Both the position numbers and the translations under genes were made by a program. The notes beneath the pieces are model-generated. The model did no database searches, was not told the origin of the DNA, and saw only the letters and a program-made list of their open reading frames with translations. A stretch of DNA of 64,000 nt. Origin: an uncultured Myxococcales bacterium. Its GTDB lineage: Bacteria > Myxococcota > Myxococcia > Myxococcales > Myxococcaceae. The stretch lies in NCBI GenBank assembly GCA_937980205.1, contig CALJKW010000052.1, positions 1 through 64,000 of the forward strand, in the 5' to 3' direction. Of the stretch, positions 31,209-39,197 are shown piece by piece; position 1 is the first letter of the stretch, and every line of letters begins with the position of its first letter.

Positions 31209-34200
31209 CCAGAGCCCTCCTCGTCGGTCTCCACTACGGGCACTTCGGCAGCGGGCCGAATGATTCGCTTCGCCAGCTTCAGCGCCGCCTGTCGCTGCTG
31301 TGCGGTGAGGTTCTTGAAGCGCTGGTCGATCGCCTCGTCGACGATGTCGACCAGCTGCTGCTCGGCGTCGCTCGTCGCCTGGGGCGACGCGATCTCCTTT
31401 TCGAGCCGGGCGAGGTCCTCGGCCTCCTTCGAGGACAGCGTCGGCTTGAGGGCGAGCCGGCCGTAGTCCTCCTGAGTCGCTTCGCCGCTGCGTGCGCGGT
31501 CCAGGCCAAAGGCTCCGCTGCTGGTGAGGATCTGGTCGGCGCGGAACCCCTCGAACGACGTCTTGCGCGTCTGCACCCGCGGCTTGCCGTCGTCCGTCCG
31601 GCTCATCACGTGCAGCTCTTCGGCGGCGAGGCTGCCGACGACGAGCGGGGAGTGTGTCGTCGCGATGATCTGCACATTCGGAAAGAGCTCGCGCATCGTC
31701 GGCACGAGCGCCTGCTGCCACGCAGGGTGCAGGTGCGCGTCGATCTCGTCGACGAGGACGATCGCCGGAGCCTTCGCGGACGTCGCGGCGCCCCGGTTGA
31801 TCTCGTAGAGCCGCTGCAGCAGCGTGCCCGCCCACCCGAGAATCGAGCTCGTGCCCTGGCTGACGGCGTCGAGTGGCACGAGACCATCGATGGTCTGTAC
31901 CCGGATCTCGAACGTCTTCGCGTCGACCTGGGGGTCGGCGACCTTCACGTTCGGCATCAGCCGCTGCAGAATCTTGAAGAAGTCGTTGCGCAGCGCGCGG
32001 CCCCATTCGGGCCCCATGCCGCCTTCGGAGTTGATCAACCACTGCTTGATGTTGTCCATGCGGCGGTCGACCTTGTTCTCGAGCAGCGGCAGCAGGTCTC
32101 TCACGTCGGGCGTCGGCGCCCCGTCTGCGCTTCGGCCGCGGGGAGCGTCGACCGAGACACCACGGATCGCCGGGAAGCCGAGCACCGTCCACACGCCGGC
32201 GCCCAGCGGTGTGATGCCTTTGGCCTCGACGATGACCTTCGTGCCCTCGTCGCGGAGCCTCGTCGAGAACACCGTCGACCCGGAGAAGAGCTCGATGGTG
32301 CCCTCCTTGGCGCCGATGCGCAGGAGAGCGGCCGCGTGCTTTCGTGCGTCGGGCTCGTCTCCGCAAAGCCCGATGGCGATCGCCTTGAGCAGCGACGACT
32401 TGCCGACGCCGTTGTTGCCGAGCAGCACGTTCCAGCCCGCGGCGAGGTTGACCTCGACCGACTCGAAGGGGCCGATGTTCGTGAGCCGGACCCGGTCGAT
32501 CTTCGGGCGCGACGTCTCGGTCGGGGGAGACGTCGAGATGCGCGCGTTGGCCTGCGCCGCGAGCGCGTGGAGGAAAGCGCCGACCTCTTCCTCGCCCCGA
32601 GCGGCGTTGTAGGCGAGGAGCTTCACGCCGTAACGCGAGCTCATGCGCTCTTGCTGGAGCGCGAGGCCGCTCGAGCTCGGAACCAGCGCAAAGTGACGAG
32701 GAGCCCCGTCGCCGCGGAACCCTGCGACCCTGAGGAAGTCCTCGAGCTCTTCGACGGTCTGACCCGCGAAGAGCAAGGTGCTCGATTGCCAGACCGAAGC
32801 GAGGAAGCGCGCGAAGGTGTCGTTGGTGCGCACGCGCGCCTCGAGGTCGTCGAGGGAGAGTGCGAAAGAGTCGGGGTCGCTCAAGTCGCCGCCGAGGCGG
32901 AGGTAGAACGGCGCGCCAGCGAGCACGCTCTTGCCGAGGTCGGGGTCGCGCGGGTGAATCTCACTCGGCTTGCGCGCGAAGCTGCCGCTGAGCAGATCGG
33001 TCCAGCCGGTCGCCATGATGCCGGCGAAGGGAATCTTCTTCACGGCGGTGTGCAGCTTCGAGCGCTGGGGGTTCGCCCGCGTGAGCACCGCGTGAACTGC
33101 CTGCTGCTGTCGCCGCGGGGCGAAGCGCGTCCCGAGCGCACCGGCGAGCTGGGCGGGGTTCGGGTCGACCTGCGTCGCCCGCAGCGAGTCGAGCCACTCG
33201 GCGTCGCGGCCGCCAGCGCGCGCCAGCTCGTCGACCACTGCGCGCAACAAGGCCGGGCCCGTCGGCGCACCGGCAGATGCTTCGAACAGCGCGCCGGCGA
33301 CCAGCACGCCGTGACCTTTGACGCACGCTTCGACGAGCTCCTCCGGGGGCAGCGGGACGGGCACTGCCGGCGACTCGACGGATGAGGCGGGCGCCGCGAG
33401 CTTCGGCGGCTCGGCAGGCTCGGGGTCGGGCCTCGGAGGTGGAGGCTTCGCCGGCTCCGGCTCGACGGCAACCTTTCGATTGCGACCGGCGAAGTAGGCG
33501 CCCAGCGTTCCCAAGACCGCGGCCGCGACGCCGGCGGGCCACGCCCAATCGGAACCCTTCGGCGGTACTGCGACGTTGACGGTACCGACACCGACGAGCA
33601 CCTCTCCGTAGAGCACGCGGACGGGAACCTTCGGCTCGACGGTGTCCGTAGGAATCTGGATGGTGAGGTACCCACCTCGCGCGACGAGCTCTTTCTGGAC
33701 GGTCGTCCCGACGACCGCTGCCCACCGGTTGGGGACGTCGTACGCCGCGGTGCCGAGCTGCAACGCCACGAAGGCCCCGGGTGCTGCCTCCTGCATCGGA
33801 AAGCTGACGGTGAACTTTTCGGGTGGGGCGTGAGTGACGTCGACCTTCCTCGTCGCGGACAGGTCGCCGATGCGCACCTCGGCGGTGCACGACAACACGC
33901 TCTTGTCCCTCGGGAAGTTCGCGTACGGCGGCATGAACAAGACGCTGCCCACGGTCGAGCGGGGGTTCACCGCGGCGTTGAAGCCACACATCGACAGTTG
34001 GATGCCGGCGTCGGGCAGCTCTGCATTGACCGCCAGAATCATCCGAGCCTCTTCGCCGCCCACCAGGGTCCCCGGGTCGAACCCGAGGATCTCGAGCGGC
34101 GGCGGCGGCAACTTCACTGCGACGTCGGCAGAGGCTGCGACTGCGATTGGAGCGCCGCGATACAGCGGCCGGGCGAACGTCACGCTGTTGACGTCGACGT

Positions 34201-34450
34201 TGATCTGCTGCAACCCGCGTCGCCAGCCCAGCGCCGGCACGATGAAGCGCGCCTCACCCTTCTCGGCCGTGAACGGCACGGGTCGGCCATCGACCTCGAG
34301 CTGCCGCACGACATAGTCCGCCGGCCGGTAACGCAACGTGACGGCCTGACCCGGCTCCAACGGCGGACGGGGCTCTAATCCTTCGAAGCTGGGCTGTGCG
34401 GCAACTGCAAACGAGGCGAGTAAGCCGAGCGCCCCCCACGGAGTCCTCAT
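31205..34450 (-). CDS. Membrane-anchored fusion: extracytoplasmic beta domain, degenerate SIR2-like domain, ABC/OLD-type ATPase (Septu-like)
   Basis: 1081 aa. Residues 1-18 are a signal peptide (GALGLLASFAVAAQ), 19-300 a beta-rich extracytoplasmic region, 303-322 a transmembrane helix (WPAGVAAAVLGTLGAYFAG), 325-370 a Pro-rich linker. Residues 371-640 resemble a SIR2-like domain: GVLVAGALFEASAGAPTG, AVKKIPFAGIMATGWTDLLSG, PFYLRLGGDLSDPDSFALSLDD, STLLFAGQTVEELEDFL; but the catalytic N and H positions are G (TGW for TNW/TNY, RLGG for KLHG). Residues 650-1000 are an ATPase with Walker A GNNGVGKSS (678-686), Walker B IVLVDEIDAHLHP (897-909) and TTHSP. Followed by the coupled HNH gene. PtuA proteins are normally about half this size and cytoplasmic, so this is an unusual variant. 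Confidence 0.85.
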   Translation of the reverse strand: MRTPWGALGLLASFAVAAQPSFEGLEPRPPLEPGQAVTLRYRPADYVVRQLEVDGRPVPFTAEKGEARFIVPALGWRRGLQQINVDVNSVTFARPLYRGAPIAVAASADVAVKLPPPPLEILGFDPGTLVGGEEARMILAVNAELPDAGIQLSMCGFNAAVNPRSTVGSVLFMPPYANFPRDKSVLSCTAEVRIGDLSATRKVDVTHAPPEKFTVSFPMQEAAPGAFVALQLGTAAYDVPNRWAAVVGTTVQKELVARGGYLTIQIPTDTVEPKVPVRVLYGEVLVGVGTVNVAVPPKGSDWAWPAGVAAAVLGTLGAYFAGRNRKVAVEPEPAKPPPPRPDPEPAEPPKLAAPASSVESPAVPVPLPPEELVEACVKGHGVLVAGALFEASAGAPTGPALLRAVVDELARAGGRDAEWLDSLRATQVDPNPAQLAGALGTRFAPRRQQQAVHAVLTRANPQRSKLHTAVKKIPFAGIMATGWTDLLSGSFARKPSEIHPRDPDLGKSVLAGAPFYLRLGGDLSDPDSFALSLDDLEARVRTNDTFARFLASVWQSSTLLFAGQTVEELEDFLRVAGFRGDGAPRHFALVPSSSGLALQQERMSSRYGVKLLAYNAARGEEEVGAFLHALAAQANARISTSPPTETSRPKIDRVRLTNIGPFESVEVNLAAGWNVLLGNNGVGKSSLLKAIAIGLCGDEPDARKHAAALLRIGAKEGTIELFSGSTVFSTRLRDEGTKVIVEAKGITPLGAGVWTVLGFPAIRGVSVDAPRGRSADGAPTPDVRDLLPLLENKVDRRMDNIKQWLINSEGGMGPEWGRALRNDFFKILQRLMPNVKVADPQVDAKTFEIRVQTIDGLVPLDAVSQGTSSILGWAGTLLQRLYEINRGAATSAKAPAIVLVDEIDAHLHPAWQQALVPTMRELFPNVQIIATTHSPLVVGSLAAEELHVMSRTDDGKPRVQTRKTSFEGFRADQILTSSGAFGLDRARSGEATQEDYGRLALKPTLSSKEAEDLARLEKEIASPQATSDAEQQLVDIVDEAIDQRFKNLTAQQRQAALKLAKRIIRPAAEVPVVETDEEGSG

Positions 34451-34534
34451 CGACGCGAGTGCTACCGCACGCCGCGCCGTTCGAGCAATGCCCTCACTTT
34501 CGTATTTTTCTTGTATTGAGGCAGTCGATCGATC
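34451..34534. promoter_or_regulatory. AT-rich divergent promoter region of the island
   Basis: 84 bases between the Septu-like operon (minus) and the protease/MBL run (plus). It contains TTTCGTATTTTTCTTGTATTG (34496-34516), markedly AT-rich for this genome, and a CGATCGATCG palindrome at 34526-34535 overlapping the plus-strand GTG start. Both sets of genes probably start here; individual boxes are not assignable with confidence. Confidence 0.45.
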
Positions 34535-35881
34535 GTGATCCCGCTCGTGGGGACTTCATCGAAGACGGCGACGAAGAAGAAGTCGGGGACGCGAAATAAG
34601 ACGAAGACGAAAGCCCCGCAGACGAAGGCCGCGGCGAAGCCGAAAACGAAAGCGAAGCCACCGCCTGACCCCCTCGCCGCGCTGCGCGCAGCGAAGCCCC
34701 ACAGCAAGGCGGTGAAGGGGCTGCCGTTCGAGGGTGGCGAGCATGCGTGGCTCGGCACCGCGGGAACCTCGATCGCCGTGCTCGAGCTGCGCACCGCGGG
34801 CATCGACGTGGACCCCGAGACCTTCACGCACATTCGCCGGCAAAACGGCCGCGACGACTTCACGTACGGAGAGCTCGTCGCGCTCTCCGGCGACTTCTAC
34901 GAATCGCCCAAGGAGCTCTACGAGGAGAAGGCCGCCGCCATTCCCTGGCTCTGGGAAGACAATGACACGCGCGACATCCGCGCGATGTTCGCTGAAGAGC
35001 TCAAATGGATCGACGACCGCCAGCGCGCACGTCCGGCCGCCGCCTATCCAGACAACAACATCCGCTTCGCGTGGAATGCAAAGGCATACCTCGAGCTGGC
35101 CATGCGCAATGTCGTGCACTTCGGCTGGCACAACATCGTCGCGTACTGCACCCACCACACCGAGGCGCTGAGGCTCGCCAAGAAGGCCGCCGGCAAGACC
35201 GGCGACGACTGGTCGCGGGCGCTCGTCACCAATGCCTTCGCCGACCACTTCCTCACCGACGGCTTCGCTGCCGGCCACGTTCGGGTCCCGCGCCAGGAGA
35301 TCATCGACTGGAGCAACGCGAACGGTTTCGATGACAAGCTCTCCGGCGCATTGTCGAAGGTGCTGCACGATCAGGACGGGCACGTCGACTCGATGCACGG
35401 CACCGGCGCGCTCAGCGACGGCCTTGCGGTGGTGAACTCCCGAGGCGATCGGTGGCGCACGTTCTGCGACGGGCAGCTGTTCCTCTTTCCCGGAGCCACG
35501 GCGTTGCCGCACGTTCAACACCCGTCGCGAGCGGTGGCCGAGTCGGTCAAGGAGCTCGCCCGCGCGTGGAAGCGCGGTGAGCTGCCCGCCGGGCAGTTTG
35601 CGGCGCTCGATCGCGTGCCGTTTCCAGACCCGACCGCGCCGGGCCTCGCTCAGAAGTTCCAGGCGATCACCGGCCCGAAGCTCGATGCGCTGATGGCGAG
35701 CATCGCCTGGTACACGAAGCTCGGCGCGGCGCTGAAGCGGAGCCACGTCGAGCAGCTGTTCTCGGCCCTGCCGGAGCTGATGGCCCGCTTCCGCAAGGCC
35801 GTCGCGGAGGCGGCGAAGAACGAAACGCTGAAGTCGCGCCTGCCGCCGGCGTACGTCGATGCCTACAGCTCGCTGACCTGA
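34535..35881 (+). CDS. Zinc-dependent phospholipase C-like protein with Lys-rich N-terminal tail
   Basis: 448 aa from GTG 34535 (GTG 34547 also possible). Residues 8-48 are strongly Lys/Thr/Ala/Pro-rich, histone H1-like. The folded part has TYGELVALSGDFYES near 107-121, H in HFGWHNIVAYCTHHTEAL near 190-210, and ALVTNAFADHFLTDGFAAGHVRVPR near 230-255; the D-H-F-L-x-D-x-F-x-x-G-H block is the metal-binding core of the bacterial zinc PLC/nuclease P1 fold group. Activity on phospholipids or nucleic acids cannot be told apart. First gene of the run; its stop is 11 bases before the next ATG. Confidence 0.75.
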   Translation: MIPLVGTSSKTATKKKSGTRNKTKTKAPQTKAAAKPKTKAKPPPDPLAALRAAKPHSKAVKGLPFEGGEHAWLGTAGTSIAVLELRTAGIDVDPETFTHIRRQNGRDDFTYGELVALSGDFYESPKELYEEKAAAIPWLWEDNDTRDIRAMFAEELKWIDDRQRARPAAAYPDNNIRFAWNAKAYLELAMRNVVHFGWHNIVAYCTHHTEALRLAKKAAGKTGDDWSRALVTNAFADHFLTDGFAAGHVRVPRQEIIDWSNANGFDDKLSGALSKVLHDQDGHVDSMHGTGALSDGLAVVNSRGDRWRTFCDGQLFLFPGATALPHVQHPSRAVAESVKELARAWKRGELPAGQFAALDRVPFPDPTAPGLAQKFQAITGPKLDALMASIAWYTKLGAALKRSHVEQLFSALPELMARFRKAVAEAAKNETLKSRLPPAYVDAYSSLT

Positions 35882-35892
35882 GGGGGCTTCAC

Positions 35893-37659
35893 ATGAAGGC
35901 TGTGTCCGCACCGGTCGAACGGACGATGCAGGTTCGGGTCATCTCTGCCGACCCCAGCGTCAAGAAGAACCGCGCACCGCTGACCTCGGTGGTCGACATT
36001 CCCGCCGAGTCGTTGGACCCGGGCCCCCGCGGCTATCGCCTGCACGTCATCGACTACGACGCCTCGAGCCAGCATCTCTACGCGCCCGCGAAGCCGGAGC
36101 GCTGGCTGGACCCGGTGACCGATGCGATGGTGCAGACCGACCCCGCATTCCACGCGCGCAACGTGTACGCGATCGTGATGCGCACGCTCGCCCGGTTCGA
36201 GTTCGCGCTCGGCCGCCGCATCGCGTGGGGCTTCGACGACCCGGGCCACCAGCTGAAGGTCGCTCCGCATGCGTTCTCGGATTCGAACGCCTTCTACTCG
36301 CGGCGCGACGAAGCGCTGATGTTCGGCTACTTCCCGTCGCGCACGCCGGGCGAGAACGTCTTCACGTGCTTGTCGCACGACGTCGTGGTTCACGAGACGA
36401 GTCACGCGCTGCTCGACGGGCTGCGCGAGCGCTACGTGGTTCCGTCGTCGCCGGGTCAGGCTGCTTTCCACGAGGGCTTCGGAGACATCGTCGCGCTGTT
36501 GTCCGTGTTCTCGCTGAAGGAGCTCGTGCTGCACGGCATGGACCTCGCCGACAGCGAGGGTGAGCTCGAGCCGAAGAAGCGCAAAGACGTGCCGGCGGAC
36601 GCGATCGGGCGCGAGTACACGACCAAGGCGTGGCTCAAGCGGTCGATGCTGTTCTCCATCGGCCGGCAGATCGGCATGGAGATGTCGATGATCGGCCGTT
36701 CGGCGCTCAGGCATTCGGCCGAGGTGCTCGAGCCGTCTCCACGCCACCTCGAGGAGCGCACCTCGGCGCACGACCTCGGCGAGGTGCTGGTCGCGGCGGT
36801 CATCGACGCGTTCGTCGGTGTCTGGGCTGAGCGCCTGAAGGAGTACTTCCGTGACGAGCGGGCGGACTACGTCGGTCGCGAACGGGCTGCGGAAGAGGGC
36901 GCCGAGGCCGCCGACTATCTGCTCACCATGGTCATCCGCGCGCTCGACTACTGCCCGCCGGTGCACGTGACGTTCGACACGTTCTTGAGCGCGATGATCA
37001 CCGCCGACGAGCAGATTCGACCCGCGGACAAGTACGGCTTCCGCCGGCACCTGCTCGAGTCGTTCAAGGCGTACGGCATCGAGTTCACCGACGAAGAGGT
37101 CGTGGTCCTGCCCGGAGGCGCGTGGAAGAGGTTCACGTCCGTGCCGGACGTCTCGGTCGAGCGCGTCCGCTTCTCTTCGCTGCAGCACGATCTCGACGAG
37201 GTCTTCCGATTCGTCTGGGAGAACCGCAAGCAGCTGGGCTTGTTCGACGGCGCCTACACGCGCGTGCTGTCGGTGCGGCGGTGCATGCGCATCGCGCCCG
37301 AGGACGGCTTTCCATTGCAGGAGACGGTGGCGGAAGTCCTGCAGCAGGTGCGCATGCCGGTTCGCGAGCTCGCGCGCTGGAAGGTGCGTGCACCCGAGGG
37401 GCTGTCGCCTGACGTGCAGGTGATGCTCTACGGCGGCATGACGCTGGTGTTCGACGAGTTTGGAAAGCTGAAGCTCAAGATCGGCACCGGCGTGCTGGAC
37501 CCGAGCCGCAAGCTCGTGGGCGAGCTGCAGACCCAGCGCCTGGCTTCGCTGTGGGCGCGGGGCGCGATTCGCAACGGCAAGGTGGTGACCCGGCCGCTGT
37601 CGCAGATTCACCGGCTGCGCTCGGCCGCAATTCCTCACTACAACGCGGAGGCCTGGTGA
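35893..37659 (+). CDS. Thermolysin-like gluzincin metallopeptidase
   Basis: 588 aa. H167-E-T-S-H171 followed 23 residues later by HEGFGD (E194 third zinc ligand, D198) reproduces the M4-like arrangement H-E-x-x-H...E-x-x-x-D. The N-terminal 100 residues (VRVISADPSVKKN ... YRLHVIDYDASSQHLYAP ... VYAIVMRTLARFEFALGRR) are shared with the second half of the fusion protein at 39198. No signal peptide, so likely cytoplasmic, unusual for an M4-like enzyme. The last 150 residues are an extra mixed domain. SD GAGGGGG overlaps the preceding stop; the stop overlaps the next ATG (TGATG), coupling it to an MBL protein. Confidence 0.82.
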   Translation: MKAVSAPVERTMQVRVISADPSVKKNRAPLTSVVDIPAESLDPGPRGYRLHVIDYDASSQHLYAPAKPERWLDPVTDAMVQTDPAFHARNVYAIVMRTLARFEFALGRRIAWGFDDPGHQLKVAPHAFSDSNAFYSRRDEALMFGYFPSRTPGENVFTCLSHDVVVHETSHALLDGLRERYVVPSSPGQAAFHEGFGDIVALLSVFSLKELVLHGMDLADSEGELEPKKRKDVPADAIGREYTTKAWLKRSMLFSIGRQIGMEMSMIGRSALRHSAEVLEPSPRHLEERTSAHDLGEVLVAAVIDAFVGVWAERLKEYFRDERADYVGRERAAEEGAEAADYLLTMVIRALDYCPPVHVTFDTFLSAMITADEQIRPADKYGFRRHLLESFKAYGIEFTDEEVVVLPGGAWKRFTSVPDVSVERVRFSSLQHDLDEVFRFVWENRKQLGLFDGAYTRVLSVRRCMRIAPEDGFPLQETVAEVLQQVRMPVRELARWKVRAPEGLSPDVQVMLYGGMTLVFDEFGKLKLKIGTGVLDPSRKLVGELQTQRLASLWARGAIRNGKVVTRPLSQIHRLRSAAIPHYNAEAW

Positions 37660-39095
37660 TGGCAGCCAAACCCGTCGAGGTGAAGCTGTTCACGTACCGC
37701 GTCGGCTTCGGAGACTGCTTCCTGCTGCGCTTCTCGTACGCGAAGGGGCCGCCGAAGCACGTGCTGGTCGACTTCGGCAGCACCGCACGGGCGGTGGCGG
37801 ACACGAAGGTCGACGCTCCGATGGTGCGGGTGGCCGAGGACATCGCCGCGAAGTGCACGGCCGACGGTGGCTCGCTGGTCGCCATCGTCGCGACGCATCG
37901 GCACCGAGATCACATCTCGGGGTTCTCGGGCGCGTCGTGGAAACCCATCGCGAAGCTGAAGCCGCAGCTCGTGCTGCTGCCGTGGACCGAGCACCCGGAC
38001 GCGAAGGTCGACGCGACGGCGGCGCCGTCGTCGCGGCGGGGCAAGCTGGCGCTCGGCGAAGACTCGCGGCTGCACGCGGGCACGCTGCAGGCGATGCACG
38101 CGACGGCTTCCGCCATCGTGGCGGAGGCGCAGCGCAAGGGGACGCGCGAGGCGCCGAAGCCGGCCGACAAGGTGAAGGCGGCGGCCGAGCGACCCGACCC
38201 GGAGGACAGCGCGCGCCCCGACGTCGAAGGAGAGGCAGAGAACGCGCTGGTGCCCGCGGCAGAGACGTCGTCCGACGAGCTCGTGCTCGGCCTTCATCAG
38301 TTCGGCAAGTCGACGACGCGGCAGCTCGAGTTCATCGGCGACGACAACCTCGCCAACGAAGAAGCGCTGCGAAACCTCTCGACCATCGCGCCGTGCGACT
38401 ACCTGTCGTTCGGAGCGACGACGCGGCTCAAGAAGCTGCTGCCGGGCGTGAACGTCGACGTGCTGGGCCCGCCGACGCTGGAGCAGACCCGCGGCATCAT
38501 GCGCCAGGCCAGCAAGAGCAAGAGCGAGTTCTGGCTCGCGGCGAGCGCGGCGGCGCAGCAGTCGGTGGGCGGGAAGCGGCTGTTCCCGCGCGCGAAGGTG
38601 CTGAAGGGCGAGAAGAACCTGCCGCTCGAGACGCGCTGGTTCATCACCAAGATGAACGCGGTGCGCGGAGATCAGCTGCTGCAGCTCGTGCGCATCCTCG
38701 ACGATGCGATGAACAACACCAGCCTCATTCTGTTGTTCACGGTGGCAGGAAAAAAGCTGCTGTTCCCCGGTGACGCACAGCTCGAGAACTGGATGTATGC
38801 GCTGGAGCACGAGAAGGTGCGCGCGAAGCTCGCCGACGTCGACGTGTACAAGGTCGGGCATCACGGCAGCACGAACGCGACGCCGAAGACCCTGTGGGCC
38901 CTGCTGCAGAAGAAGGGCCGCGGGCTGAAGACGTTCATGTCGACGCGGAAGGGCAAACACGGCAGCCCCCGGTCGGGCACCGAGGTGCCCCGCTCGACTT
39001 TGGTGGATGCGCTCGAGACGGAGTCGCAGCTGTTCTCGACGCTGTCGCTGACGCGGCGGGATGAGTTCGTAAATGAGACTGTGATTGTGCCGTGA
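37659..39095 (+). CDS. Metallo-beta-lactamase-fold hydrolase, partner of metallopeptidase 1
   Basis: 478 aa. VGFGDCFLLRF opens the fold as in ComEC-type MBL proteins; H80-R-H-R-D84-H85 (THRHRDH) is the metal motif, FPGDAQLENW (near 367-377) gives the bridging Asp, and VGHHGS (H401/H402 region) the last ligand. A charged insertion of about 100 residues (145-240) separates motif 2 from the rest. No membrane segment. MBLs of this group act on nucleic acids or nucleotides in several systems. Coupled to the metallopeptidase by a TGATG overlap. Confidence 0.85.
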   Translation: MAAKPVEVKLFTYRVGFGDCFLLRFSYAKGPPKHVLVDFGSTARAVADTKVDAPMVRVAEDIAAKCTADGGSLVAIVATHRHRDHISGFSGASWKPIAKLKPQLVLLPWTEHPDAKVDATAAPSSRRGKLALGEDSRLHAGTLQAMHATASAIVAEAQRKGTREAPKPADKVKAAAERPDPEDSARPDVEGEAENALVPAAETSSDELVLGLHQFGKSTTRQLEFIGDDNLANEEALRNLSTIAPCDYLSFGATTRLKKLLPGVNVDVLGPPTLEQTRGIMRQASKSKSEFWLAASAAAQQSVGGKRLFPRAKVLKGEKNLPLETRWFITKMNAVRGDQLLQLVRILDDAMNNTSLILLFTVAGKKLLFPGDAQLENWMYALEHEKVRAKLADVDVYKVGHHGSTNATPKTLWALLQKKGRGLKTFMSTRKGKHGSPRSGTEVPRSTLVDALETESQLFSTLSLTRRDEFVNETVIVP

Positions 39096-39197
39096 GGCGA
39101 TGTCTCATCTGGCGCCGCAGAAGTGCGACGGTCGAGAAAATCCCCTGATTTCGGATAAGCCGAACTAGGCTGAGCCGCTCACGGTGGGAGGGACGAC
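39096..39197 (+). other. Spacer between the two metallopeptidase/MBL cassettes
   Basis: 102 bases; a strong ribosome site GGTGGGAGGGACGAC precedes the ATG at 39198. A short AT-rich stretch GAGAAAATCCCCTGATTTCGG (39134-39154) might be promoter or a remnant. Nothing else seen. Confidence 0.5.
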
